Counted from the stretch's first letter, positions 19,401 to 27,852 are shown. The stretch: 64,000 bases of DNA from Saprospiraceae bacterium (GCA_020629715.1 JAHDCU010000004.1:1-64000); one strand, 5' to 3'. The notes: generated by a model not told the origin, from the letters alone. A program made the numbers and translations.

Positions 19401-20572
19401 CTGTCTTTAATCTCGATAGTCTGGATAGTGTTTGTTTGCTCTGATCTACACCAATCATGAACTGTCCAAGTCCTTAGGACCTTAAAAGTACTTCCACAAT
19501 TTTGAAAAGAAACATCAGAATAATAGGTATCCATATTATTACAAAAACCCAAGACTGGGTATCCTGTACTATCTGGATGAGGATGACCATTACTCAACTC
19601 AGGCCATTCTCCTGAACACTCTAAGGCATTTCCATCTTGCGCTTTGAAATCATTGGGAAATTGTATATCTGACAATGATGATCTTAACATGGCAATGGTC
19701 TGAGTACAGCTACTGCTATTTCCTGAGTTGTCCACTCCAATCCATTCTCTTGTGACCGTAATTGCGGTATCGCTTTCGCAAGGCCATTCTATCTCAGTAT
19801 CAGAGTATTGAATAGTAGATTGACTACATGCATCGAAATCGCTTACAAATATTGCGTTTCCAATGATGGTGTCAATAGTTGCATCTACAGGTATTGGGTA
19901 ACCCAAGACCTCGGGTGATATATCATCAAAACAAGTTATCTCATGGTCTACGCATTGAAAAACAGGAGGAAGTTTATCACTCACCGTCAACGATCCCCAA
20001 CAACTATTACCACTACAAGTATATATTACATTGAATCCAATTTGCTGACCAATATGTCTATGATCTAAAATAGCATTTTCAATGAGTATACCATTTTCAT
20101 CAAATGCTTCAATTTCATATAAATGAGGCTCCTGTATAGATCCTGATAGTAACAAGTTAGGATACAGGACTTGCTGACACATTGGATTAAGAGATACACT
20201 AATATTATTATTACAGCTCATGGCGACATTGCCATTCAATTGTATTAATACATCATCCGACTCCTGAGTCAATATACCTATCCCATCTGGATCATCAGAT
20301 ACTAAATCAAGAATAACATATCCATTAGATATATCAGAATTTCCTGGAACGTAAGATGTTGCCGTTGAGAACAAATGGTTATTTGATTGATTAGGTAGAA
20401 AATAACCATCTCCCCGAGTGAACCAATTGCCATTATTTACCTGACCAGAAATACTAGCATTGAGGTCTTCTAAATGAAGTGTAGCTTGAGCACATATTAG
20501 TGTATCATTACCAGCGAATACCTGTACAGCCTGGCTATACAACATATCAGACCCCAGCAATAGGACCAACAT
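16439..20572 (-). CDS. Giant secreted protein C: HYR-like repeats, dockerin, degenerate cohesin-like region, T9SS sorting domain
   Basis: 1377 residues from the first ATG; third paralogue of the block. The N terminus carries an AGNDTLIC...GNW module common in Bacteroidota surface proteins. Next come the shared entry module (CNNNISVSL ... SCWG ... DKLPP), HYR-like cysteine-rich repeats to about 1000, a type I dockerin at about 1045-1105 (ILLIQKHILGIQ, SLDLIELQKLILG), a weaker cohesin-like stretch, and a T9SS type A tail from about 1300 (SVYPNPSQGD ... QKIIIH). The ATG at 20572 gives a leader with no positive charge (MLVLLLGSD...). The same frame stays open upstream and encodes KLIFKN-like residues that would complete a classic signal peptide if translation began at a non-ATG codon such as ATT at 20605. 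Confidence 0.82.
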   Translation of the reverse strand: MLVLLLGSDMLYSQAVQVFAGNDTLICAQATLHLEDLNASISGQVNNGNWFTRGDGYFLPNQSNNHLFSTATSYVPGNSDISNGYVILDLVSDDPDGIGILTQESDDVLIQLNGNVAMSCNNNISVSLNPMCQQVLYPNLLLSGSIQEPHLYEIEAFDENGILIENAILDHRHIGQQIGFNVIYTCSGNSCWGSLTVSDKLPPVFQCVDHEITCFDDISPEVLGYPIPVDATIDTIIGNAIFVSDFDACSQSTIQYSDTEIEWPCESDTAITVTREWIGVDNSGNSSSCTQTIAMLRSSLSDIQFPNDFKAQDGNALECSGEWPELSNGHPHPDSTGYPVLGFCNNMDTYYSDVSFQNCGSTFKVLRTWTVHDWCRSEQTNTIQTIEIKDSIAPIITCPDDMTIGINSFNCQSSPTNISWNDVEDACGDVHTDFDLYSNGIIMYSEVDLTISNVHLPALDLGQYQAVITSTDDCGNTSSCDFFMMIVDDQVPFMACDEITTVSLGADGTGRVYAHNLDDGSLDTCGPLSFKVRKMTDGCGYDTAFGDYAQFCCNEIGDNLMVELQAEDIYGNANTCMVEVIIEDDVAPTLTCPPHLTIDCTTLLDTSDLSVFGKVVPHVSEINDIIINDAFNTGIVGTDGVYSDNCSSSISEVIDVNLNCGVGSITRSFTAIDMYGAEQTCSQTITVQNAQPFSEDNITWLNDLEFTGCAIDINDENLMGTPTYVSNHCDDIAITYADQVLTTVTDACYGILREWTIIDWCQYNTNTQMGIWTDIQEIRQYNNIAPSWNTCSDTMLCIIENCDVNYTKTLHATDDCSDAASLQYSWTIDINSDGSIDSSGQSNTISQTLEVGEHQITWTVEDGCGNFSTCEELIEVRDCKAPQPTCRNSFTIVLSPTTGLAEIWAEEFYLYAEDNCDDESDLQISFSQNTNDNSKIFSCQDLTNGIEETFDLEMWVTDSSGNADFCAVQLVVQDNHGDVCADNIQEETMYGWLRSYSSYYPEGSFVEITSENSTDTLYTMDEQGAYELLLSTNIDYQISPRNREYYTQGVSVLDILLIQKHILGIQPFDEAYKILAADVNSSNSVSSLDLIELQKLILGQTDTLRRSDSWLFVPNEYEYPESTSPWGAPFSINYGPSFPVVDSLNFRAIKVGDVNGSINITSDQDLSSRASGYELHLERDKLEEELWHLYAKDQLEAIQFAVQLPSDYRELSTADQDYHYWIDENHMLRFMFSDPVAHKIEDVKPLFSFRSSSKVDELMKLEHDIFDSFVLRSDQNIINIDRIKFNDRLTVTNDHELVQFSVYPNPSQGDVYIDIENPDRESIELSIYNSNGRQIHTFESSKTETVRLDNSYFRTAGLYILKGSSRHSDFIQKIIIH

Positions 20573-20826
20573 TGAAAAGATAATATTTTTGAATATCAGT
20601 TTAATATCTATAGTATTAGTTGCTAATTATGATTATTTTACATATTACAATTATTCATCATGCAATTTTTATACCATATTGTCACATGTCGGAGATTATA
20701 ATTAAAACGAGTATTACTTAACCCAAACAAGCATGTCATCAGAGAAGACACCTATCACTAATATTTAGCTTTTTAAACTCAAATTAGATTGTCATTATCG
20801 CCTATAAGAATATCTTTGCGTCGTTA
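20573..20826. other. Divergent intergenic region between giant genes C (-) and D (+)
   Basis: 254 AT-rich bases separating two oppositely transcribed giant cargo genes. The plus-strand promoter described at 20789-20818 lies at its right edge. No clear TAnnTTTG was found for the minus-strand gene, and no terminator or RNA gene is visible. Confidence 0.5.
20789..20818 (+). promoter_or_regulatory. Predicted promoter of giant gene D, very close to its start codon
   Basis: TATCTTTG at 20811-20818 matches the -7 consensus TAnnTTTG, and TTG at 20789-20791 sits 19 bases upstream as a -33 element. Transcription would begin about 20822-20825, only a few bases before the ATG at 20827. Either the mRNA is nearly leaderless or translation starts at the next ATG (20845). 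Confidence 0.55.
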
Positions 20827-23800
20827 ATGAAGATATCTCACGGTATGTTTCGTTTTGTGAACCTTAGATCAGATTGTGTGAAGTATCCCTTGATTTATCT
20901 GTTTGGCTTTCTAGTTTTTTTTAATTCAGTAAGAGGACAACAACCATTCGGTGAAAAACAGGTCATTCAGTCTATATCAAAAGATGGTCCTACACTCTCT
21001 TTTATAGTAGATATGGATCTTGACGGAAGGGCAGACATCGTCGCTGCTTCTGCAGCAGATGACAAAATAAGTTGGTTCAAAAACCTAGACGGCATATCAT
21101 CTTTTTCATCTGCAATTACCATTGCTGATTATTCGCTTAGTGTTTATAGTATTGATATAGGTGATATAGATGGAGATAATTATCCAGATATCGTCTTGGC
21201 CTCCATTGATGACAATCGTGCTTATTGGATACAAAACCAACTAGCTGACAATAGATTTTCAGATCCTAACGTAATCAATTATAATATCCGGGCCCCTCAA
21301 AGTATTCATCTTAGTGATTTGAATGGAGACGGTCACCTAGACGTATTGATAGGTTCGCAGGAAGGAGATGGGATTATCTTGCATGAAAATCTCAACGACA
21401 GCGGGGAGATGTTTGGTGCAGCCACTATAATATCTGCCGCTGCTGCCAATGTGGTCAACATAAAAACAACAGACCTAGATCAAGATAATGATCAAGATAT
21501 TTGTTTTACCGACTTTAATGACGATGCAGTTTTATACATAGAAAATCTAGGTGGAGCTTTCAGCACTCCTCAAATAATTGCAGATAATATAGATGGTGCA
21601 TTTGGATTAGATATTGCAGATCTCGATGATGATGCTATGCCAGAAGTAATTTATACCTCTTTCAGAGATGGTACTTTATTAAGTTCTAGTTACTTAGGAT
21701 CAGGAAACTTTGCGAATTCAATGATTGTAGCTCAATTACCTATCGGTATTACAGATATAAAAACAGTACAACTAAATAGTGATACAAGGACAGACATTGT
21801 TGTAGCACTAGGTGTTCCAGGAGGTGTGGTGAGTCTTAAGAATCAAAGTAATTTTCTTTTCGATATCTCGGATAATATTCTTCCCAATCGCAACTTTACT
21901 TTCAATGTGAATACCGGGGATATAGATGATGATGGATTCCCGGATATCGTAGCTACTAGTGTAAATAGCGATGATATCACATGGCTCCGTAATAATCAGA
22001 GCGGAAATTTTCCATTTAGCTCTACGATCACACAATCTGTAAGTAACCCTAGATCATGTAAGGCGGCTGATATAGATCAAGATGGTCTTGAAGACATTAT
22101 CACCCTTTCGCAGGATGATCTAAAAGTAGCTTGGCATAAAAACAATGGCGATGGTAGTTTTGGAGATCAAGAAGTACTTGCTCTCAACATCGGACAGAGT
22201 ACAGAATTTTATCCGGATGATTTTGACTTAAATGGTACCGAAGATATCCTAGTCATGAATCCTAGAGATAGCACCATAAGAATGTTATTCAATACCAATT
22301 CTGTCAATTCGGATCTAATGCAAATCGTGGCCGATTTGGATAAAAGACCAACTGCAATGAATGTTGGAGATATAGATCAAGATGGTCTTCCTGATATTGT
22401 AGTTGCCCTAGAGGAAAATAGTCGAGTCGTATGGTATCGTAATCTTGGAAATAGAAATTTTTCAAATCAATTTAATGTAGCTTCTAACGTAGATGGTGTT
22501 CAGCAAATACACCTTACTGATATAGATGGAGATAATGACCTCGACGTGGTGTTAGCCGCTAGAGAAGAAAATACCATCTTTTGGATTGGAAACCTCGATG
22601 GTCAAGGAGGTTGGAGTGTAAAAAGACGGATAGATGATAACGCTTCAGGTGTAAGATGGATAGAGTCCGCTGACCTTGATAATGATGGAGACACTGATCT
22701 TATTGCGTCTCATTTTGATAATGGCAAACTCGTATGGTATCGAAATGTCACTGGTACTGGTTCTTTTCCAAATGTGGTGACCATCGATGACAATCTATCA
22801 GGACCTCTGGCTATACAAATTGCAGATTATGACAATGATAATGATCAAGATATTGTCTTAGCAAGCTTCCAAAATCACGAACTTTCATTTTATCGTAACA
22901 TTGCAGGTAATGCTCAATTCGCATCAGCAACTACGATCACCACTGAAGTGAAGAATCCAAACTTCATAAGTAATTTTGATTATGACTTGGATGGAGATGT
23001 TGACTTAATCTACTGTAGCGTACAGACTCAGCAAGAAGTCGGAATTATAGATAATAATTCAATTGACCAATGTAGAGCAGATAATCTCGTTATTAATACC
23101 TCTACCTGTAATGGCGATGCATTTGATCTAATCATAAACTTACCTATTGGAGAAACAAACGGTTATGAATACATCATCAATAATAGCATCATTGGAACAT
23201 TAAACTCCGAAATAACAACTATAGAATTGCCGAGTACAGAAGATTATGAAGTAGTATCTATAGAAATTTTTGATCTTGATGATGCTTCGTGTCTAAATAC
23301 CTATGAAGTAGTAGCACCAGACTGTTCTGTACAATGTCAGTTGAGCAATGCCATGAGCGTCACAGGTATCTGCGAAGATGATATGATTTCGTATTCAGCC
23401 ACGATTGATTTTGTTGCAAGTGATCCCAGATCGGGTTCGTTTGATTTACTCATAGACGCTAGCTATTATGGAAACTATATGTATGAAGACCTTCCATTGA
23501 CGCTAAACGGATTACCCGATAATTTTTCAGGAAGTAGCACATTTACTATTTGTGACAACAATAATGATTTTTGCTGTACTGATGTGGAGGTACTCTCTCC
23601 ATGCACTTGCAATTATCTTAATTTTGACTTACAGATTGTAGAATATAATGAAACTCAAGACAGTTTCTATGTTCATTTCGACTTAGAAGCAATCAACGAG
23701 GGCAACCTAGGTATGTTAGTTGGTGGTAGTATGATATTTCATGGCCTATACCAGCTAGAAGATTTCCCAATTATCCTAGGACCTTTTTCCGATAACCAAG

Positions 23801-25803
23801 CAGATTACGAGGTATTAGTTTCTGATGTAGCTATTTCTGGATGTTTAGGATTTGATTCTATATTTACCATTACATACGAAGATTTCATGCCTTGTAGCAT
23901 TGAAGGTGTTATAGTTACTGCTGATGAATGTAATGATCAAGGTTTATTCAATGCTAACTTGAGCTTTGATATTATAAATCCCATAACTGACTCCATTAGC
24001 ATTTATGTGAACGGAGAGCGATATCAAAAAGTAAGAATTAACAATAGTGGAAACTATATAATCACAGGTCTAGAAGGCGACTGTAGTACGATCTATAATT
24101 TTGAAGTTCGGAATGATAATTTTCAATATTGTAGCGCTCAGTATGCATTTGAAGACCCCCTATGCTGTGATGTAGATCTTTGTAATTTTGAAAATGTAAG
24201 TTTTGCGTTGGCTAATTGTAATGAAAGCGATCAGATCGACGTAGAGCTATTCTTTACAAATGAAAATCCCGCAGGTACTGGTGTAGATATATCAGTAAAT
24301 GATGAATTTTACTCATCATTTGATTATTCTGACAATAATATAGTTATTGAACATTTACTTGCGGATTGTCATTCTGATTACACCATAACCATAAGTGACA
24401 ACCAAAATCCAGAATGCAAATATGAACTCCAACTTCCACGACTCTGCTGCGCTGAAGACTGTGGCATAAGTGACTTTAATGTAAACACATTTTGTAGAGA
24501 AGGAACAGATGAGCATGTGATAGATTTTGTTCACGGATTCAACAGTGTAGATGAATTTGAAATCTATATTTTAAATCTAAATTTAGGAACCTATACCTAT
24601 CAAGAACTACCTCTGACCTTGAACTTTGAATTGCCGCTAGATATGGATATACAATTCGAGATTCTGGACTTAAGGAGCAACTGTAGTACCAGTTATGATA
24701 TGGTGATAGATTGTGTGAATGACTGCGAAATCAAAAGTATTGAGCTGGAAGCACAGGCATGTAAGGAAGATGATACCTTTGATTTAACCATTTCATACCT
24801 GGCAGAAAATCTATCGTCAGATTCAGTATCTCTATATTTAAATGGTGTATTTCAAGATATTTTCTTGAATGATGGAAATGACATTTTACTGACTAGCCTT
24901 CAAGGGGACTGTGAGACTATTTATAGCGTTAGTCTAGTTGATATTTCCGATACAAATTGTTTTGCTATAGCAGAACTATCTTCTGCAATCTGTTGCGGTG
25001 AAGAGTGTATGCTAAGCGATTTGAGCATCTCTGAAATTGAATGCCAAGATGAATTAACATACGGATTTACCGTAGATCTAATGCATAATCAACTCTTAAG
25101 TGATTCATTCTCTTTATATCTCAATAATATATTGATCTCAGAGTTTGGATACCATCAGTTGCCCATACAGCTCAGCAACCTTAATGCTAGTACAGAAAGT
25201 TACGTACTAGATATTTGTGATTTAGAAAGTACGACATGTTGCATTTCAATTGAAATTTTGAGTCCAGATTGTCAGCTAGATTGTGAGTTAAATAATCTAA
25301 GCTTAGGAGCACCTATATGTGCTGATGATGGATTGAGTTTTTCTATTGAGTTAGACCTACAGGGCGCCAATATCTCAGAAATCTTTGATCTTTACATCAA
25401 CGACATTTATAATAGTTCACATCCCTATACTGAACTACCTGTAACTATAGATGGTATAGATTTTATTCAGAGCCAACCCTATACTTTTGAAGTGAAAGAC
25501 CAAGAAGAAAACTGTTCAATTACTCTAGAAATAGATAGTGTAGATTGTGTAAATTCCTTTAATACAGTTGACTATCCCCAACTCGTAATTTTCAATAATG
25601 GATCTTTTCTGAAAATAAATGCAAATAAAGCTTTTGATCAGTTAATTGTTCACAATACCTTAGGTCAGATCATATATACTTGGCAAGGCAACAAGCGTAA
25701 AGACTATACCCTTGATCATAATATTATAGGAAATGGGATAATTTTTATTACGATAGATTTCGGCACGAATATATTCACTGAAAAGGTCTTATTACTGAGG
25801 TAG
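20827..25803 (+). CDS. Giant secreted protein D: 14 FG-GAP/VCBS repeats, nine Cys-framed repeats, T9SS-like tail
   Basis: 1658 residues. Signal peptide hydrophobic core about residues 20-36, cleavage near VRGQ. Residues about 50-745 hold 14 FG-GAP/VCBS repeats about 50 residues apart, most with a DxDxDG-type calcium motif (for example DIDGDNYPDIV, DLNGDGHLDVL, DIDQDGLPDIV), first near residue 62 and last near 718. Fourteen blades fit two seven-bladed propellers. Residues 749-1574 are nine repeats of 88-97 residues, each opening with a Cys (749, 837, 926, 1023, 1113, 1207, 1296, 1389, 1482; next boundary 1574) and a second Cys 10-17 residues later. The last 80 residues resemble a T9SS type A sorting domain (LGQIIYTW ... 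EKVLLLR). Propellers of this type bind ligands in adhesins; the Cys repeat family I do not recognise. The sigma/anti-sigma pair follows directly. Confidence 0.82.
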   Translation: MKISHGMFRFVNLRSDCVKYPLIYLFGFLVFFNSVRGQQPFGEKQVIQSISKDGPTLSFIVDMDLDGRADIVAASAADDKISWFKNLDGISSFSSAITIADYSLSVYSIDIGDIDGDNYPDIVLASIDDNRAYWIQNQLADNRFSDPNVINYNIRAPQSIHLSDLNGDGHLDVLIGSQEGDGIILHENLNDSGEMFGAATIISAAAANVVNIKTTDLDQDNDQDICFTDFNDDAVLYIENLGGAFSTPQIIADNIDGAFGLDIADLDDDAMPEVIYTSFRDGTLLSSSYLGSGNFANSMIVAQLPIGITDIKTVQLNSDTRTDIVVALGVPGGVVSLKNQSNFLFDISDNILPNRNFTFNVNTGDIDDDGFPDIVATSVNSDDITWLRNNQSGNFPFSSTITQSVSNPRSCKAADIDQDGLEDIITLSQDDLKVAWHKNNGDGSFGDQEVLALNIGQSTEFYPDDFDLNGTEDILVMNPRDSTIRMLFNTNSVNSDLMQIVADLDKRPTAMNVGDIDQDGLPDIVVALEENSRVVWYRNLGNRNFSNQFNVASNVDGVQQIHLTDIDGDNDLDVVLAAREENTIFWIGNLDGQGGWSVKRRIDDNASGVRWIESADLDNDGDTDLIASHFDNGKLVWYRNVTGTGSFPNVVTIDDNLSGPLAIQIADYDNDNDQDIVLASFQNHELSFYRNIAGNAQFASATTITTEVKNPNFISNFDYDLDGDVDLIYCSVQTQQEVGIIDNNSIDQCRADNLVINTSTCNGDAFDLIINLPIGETNGYEYIINNSIIGTLNSEITTIELPSTEDYEVVSIEIFDLDDASCLNTYEVVAPDCSVQCQLSNAMSVTGICEDDMISYSATIDFVASDPRSGSFDLLIDASYYGNYMYEDLPLTLNGLPDNFSGSSTFTICDNNNDFCCTDVEVLSPCTCNYLNFDLQIVEYNETQDSFYVHFDLEAINEGNLGMLVGGSMIFHGLYQLEDFPIILGPFSDNQADYEVLVSDVAISGCLGFDSIFTITYEDFMPCSIEGVIVTADECNDQGLFNANLSFDIINPITDSISIYVNGERYQKVRINNSGNYIITGLEGDCSTIYNFEVRNDNFQYCSAQYAFEDPLCCDVDLCNFENVSFALANCNESDQIDVELFFTNENPAGTGVDISVNDEFYSSFDYSDNNIVIEHLLADCHSDYTITISDNQNPECKYELQLPRLCCAEDCGISDFNVNTFCREGTDEHVIDFVHGFNSVDEFEIYILNLNLGTYTYQELPLTLNFELPLDMDIQFEILDLRSNCSTSYDMVIDCVNDCEIKSIELEAQACKEDDTFDLTISYLAENLSSDSVSLYLNGVFQDIFLNDGNDILLTSLQGDCETIYSVSLVDISDTNCFAIAELSSAICCGEECMLSDLSISEIECQDELTYGFTVDLMHNQLLSDSFSLYLNNILISEFGYHQLPIQLSNLNASTESYVLDICDLESTTCCISIEILSPDCQLDCELNNLSLGAPICADDGLSFSIELDLQGANISEIFDLYINDIYNSSHPYTELPVTIDGIDFIQSQPYTFEVKDQEENCSITLEIDSVDCVNSFNTVDYPQLVIFNNGSFLKINANKAFDQLIVHNTLGQIIYTWQGNKRKDYTLDHNIIGNGIIFITIDFGTNIFTEKVLLLR

Positions 25804-25884
25804 TAAGTGGCAAATTACAAGTGTTCTTTTCAAAATTTAAATGTGGTGTGGTTATTGATTAGTATTTATAGCTAATAACTTCAT

Positions 25885-26433
25885 TTGAGTACATCTCTTT
25901 CAAATATTACTTATTTTGAACAAATCTTCAAGGATTACTACGAGCCCTTGGTGAATTTTGTAAACAGTAGAATTCGTAATATTGAAAACAGCGAAGAGAT
26001 CGTTCAAGATACCTTTACGAAATTATGGGAAAATAGGGATAAGCTAACGATCAAAACTTCATTGAAGAGTTATCTCTACCAAGCAACACGTAATAGTATG
26101 ATTGATTTCATACGAAGGTCTAAAAATGATCCAGGATCGCTTCCCGATCATTTAGAATTTGTAGATTTTGAGGATGAAAAAATAGATATTTACCTTGTCC
26201 GTGCCAAAATCGAAGAAGCACTGGAAACATTAAAACCCAAAAACAAAGAAATTTTTATACTCAATAAATTCGAAGGTCTGACATATAAGGAAATTGCAGA
26301 TTACTTAGAAATGTCGGAGCGAGGGATAGAGGATAATATTGCTAGAGCCAATAAACAACTAAAAAAATACCTTGAAAGTGAAAAATTATTAGAAAATCTG
26401 TGGATCATTCTACTTCTCACGTCATCATTATAA
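25885..26433 (+). CDS. ECF RNA polymerase sigma factor (Bacteroidota FecI-like)
   Basis: 182 residues. Region 2 is at about 8-75 (FKDYYEPLVNFV, SEEIVQDTFTKLWENRDKL, YLYQATRNSMIDFIRR) and region 4 at about 110-170 (LKPKNKEIFILNKFEGLTYKEIADYL, here split as motifs NKEIFILN and YKEIADYLEMS), typical of extracytoplasmic-function sigma factors that recruit RNA polymerase to a small regulon. The start is TTG at 25885; an in-frame stop at 25876-25878 closes the frame and no ATG precedes region 2. The FecR-like gene begins 25 bases downstream, so it should be held by that anti-sigma factor. Unlike the common FecI-FecR-SusC/FecA arrangement, no TonB-dependent receptor is adjacent; the neighbour upstream is the giant protein D gene. 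Confidence 0.88.
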   Translation: MSTSLSNITYFEQIFKDYYEPLVNFVNSRIRNIENSEEIVQDTFTKLWENRDKLTIKTSLKSYLYQATRNSMIDFIRRSKNDPGSLPDHLEFVDFEDEKIDIYLVRAKIEEALETLKPKNKEIFILNKFEGLTYKEIADYLEMSERGIEDNIARANKQLKKYLESEKLLENLWIILLLTSSL

Positions 26434-26458
26434 GTGCTAAGATAATCAAAAGTAATAA

Positions 26459-27334
26459 TTGAAAAATTTCGAGTCAACATATAACAAAGCCTTAAAGGTT
26501 ACCAATTATAAAAAGATCAATACTGATCTGGCGTGGACCAAGTTTAGAAAAGAGAATATAGAGCCAAATAATAGCTCTAAAGTCATAAGCTTGAAGTCTT
26601 TCATGCGTTGGAGTTCAGTTGCTGCTGGTGTTGCGCTGTTTTTCACTTCCCTGTATTTAACTCACGATGAGACTCCTCAGTTCGAAACATTTAATACTGG
26701 AGACTTTCAAGCTCAGGTAACACTCATTGATGGTTCTATCATAAAACTTGATAAAAACTCTTCAGTGACCTTTCCAAATTATTACGATGATTTGGATAAA
26801 AGATCCGTGCAAGTTAAAGGAAATGCTTTTTTTGATGTAGCCTCAAATAAGAACTTGCCCTTTACTGTAGAGAAAAATGATCTTAGAGTTGATGTATTAG
26901 GTACAGAATTTACAGTCAGTGATGCGGACAATGAAAATATTACCATTGAAAATCATGAAGGCTCTGTCAAAGCTAGTGATAAAGACGAGCCAAGTGTAAG
27001 CGTCATATTAGAAGTTGGTGATAAATTTTTATTCACTCCTGATGGATTCGTAAATTTAAATGAGCCCGTAGTAGAGGAGATTATTGAGCCTGTAATATCT
27101 TACGAGAAAGCATACAGTATTTATCAAATATATCAACACCTGGTAGAACAATCTAATGGTCAAATTACTATGTCCTATCAAGGCGATATAGAAGCTAACG
27201 ACATTATACTAGCAGATTTAAGCCAAGATATCAATACCCTACTTATTGATCTTCAGAAAAATTCAAACTTAGTATTAGAATTTAACCCTGTCACAAAATT
27301 GGTTTCCATTAATAAATTCACCGCTAAGAAATAA
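26459..27334 (+). CDS. FecR family anti-sigma factor
   Basis: 291 residues, start TTG at 26459 (LKNFES). A cytoplasmic N-terminal segment of about 48 residues should bind the sigma factor; a single membrane span follows at about 49-67 (MRWSSVAAGVALFF). The periplasmic FecR domain covers about 75-180 (TLIDGSIIKLDKNS, VKGNAFFDVA, VDVLGTEFTV) and the C-terminal 60 residues form an STN-like end (DINTLLIDLQ ... VSINKF). Such proteins relay a signal from an outer-membrane receptor to the sigma factor. Which receptor feeds this pair is not visible in the window. Confidence 0.87.
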   Translation: MKNFESTYNKALKVTNYKKINTDLAWTKFRKENIEPNNSSKVISLKSFMRWSSVAAGVALFFTSLYLTHDETPQFETFNTGDFQAQVTLIDGSIIKLDKNSSVTFPNYYDDLDKRSVQVKGNAFFDVASNKNLPFTVEKNDLRVDVLGTEFTVSDADNENITIENHEGSVKASDKDEPSVSVILEVGDKFLFTPDGFVNLNEPVVEEIIEPVISYEKAYSIYQIYQHLVEQSNGQITMSYQGDIEANDIILADLSQDINTLLIDLQKNSNLVLEFNPVTKLVSINKFTAKK

Positions 27335-27435
27335 GATTTTCAGGCATATTAATGAAAATCTGAGTTATAAGTACACATTCTCCTGATCTAAAGTACTTTA
27401 TTACATCATCACATTTCTATATAAATATATTATAG

Positions 27436-27443
27436 TATCTTTG
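27436..27443 (+). promoter_or_regulatory. Predicted -7 element of the RRM protein gene
   Basis: TATCTTTG matches TAnnTTTG. No good -33 element is evident. Initiation here would leave a leader of about 95 bases before the ATG at 27544, long for this genome and T-rich near the end, which could allow post-transcriptional control as in cold-responsive RNA-binding protein genes (inference). Confidence 0.5.
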
Positions 27444-27543
27444 TATCAAGTTATTCGATTATTTGTAGTGATCTGATCACTAGTATTTTTTACTTTACAT
27501 GTATTTGAATGCTTGTTTTAATTAATACATTTTAACTTTTTTT

Positions 27544-27795
27544 ATGAACATTTTTGTAGCTAGGCTAAATTATTCGACATCTGCGGATAGCCTAAGAGAA
27601 TTATTTGAAAAATTCGGTGAAGTCAACTCTTGTAAAGTAATCATGGATCGAGAGACGGGAAGATCTAAAGGATTCGGTTTTGTAGAGATGGACGATAACG
27701 ATGGATACATTGCTATCGAAGAGCTTAACGAAAGCGAATTTGAAGGTAGAAATATCGTTGTCAAAAAGTCTGAGGACAGAGGCGGTAGAAGATAA
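27544..27795 (+). CDS. Small RRM-domain RNA-binding protein
   Basis: 83 residues consisting of one RNA recognition motif. RNP2 is IFVARL at residues 3-8 and RNP1 is RSKGFGFVEM at about 40-49, with the aromatic residues that stack on RNA present in RNP1. A short basic Arg/Gly tail (EDRGGRR) ends the protein. Bacterial RRM proteins of this size (Rbp-type) bind single-stranded RNA and are often cold-induced; the target RNAs are unknown. It stands alone between its own promoter-like element and a strong terminator. Confidence 0.9.
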   Translation: MNIFVARLNYSTSADSLRELFEKFGEVNSCKVIMDRETGRSKGFGFVEMDDNDGYIAIEELNESEFEGRNIVVKKSEDRGGRR

Positions 27796-27816
27796 TCTAC
27801 TTTTTCAAAGAAAACC

Positions 27817-27852
27817 AAAGCCACGGTGTATTATTACCGTGGCTTTTTTTTT
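27817..27852 (+). terminator. Strong rho-independent terminator of the RRM gene
   Basis: The 11-bp stem AAAGCCACGGT/ACCGTGGCTTT (27817-27827 with 27836-27846) closes an 8-base loop and runs into nine T residues (27844-27852). It lies 22 bases past the stop of the RRM gene. Confidence 0.9.

Noticed and set aside
7557-20572. CRISPR-like or satellite DNA repeats in the giant genes
   Set aside because: The repetition is at protein level (HYR-like modules, dockerins) with diverged DNA; no short identical repeats with regular spacers were seen.
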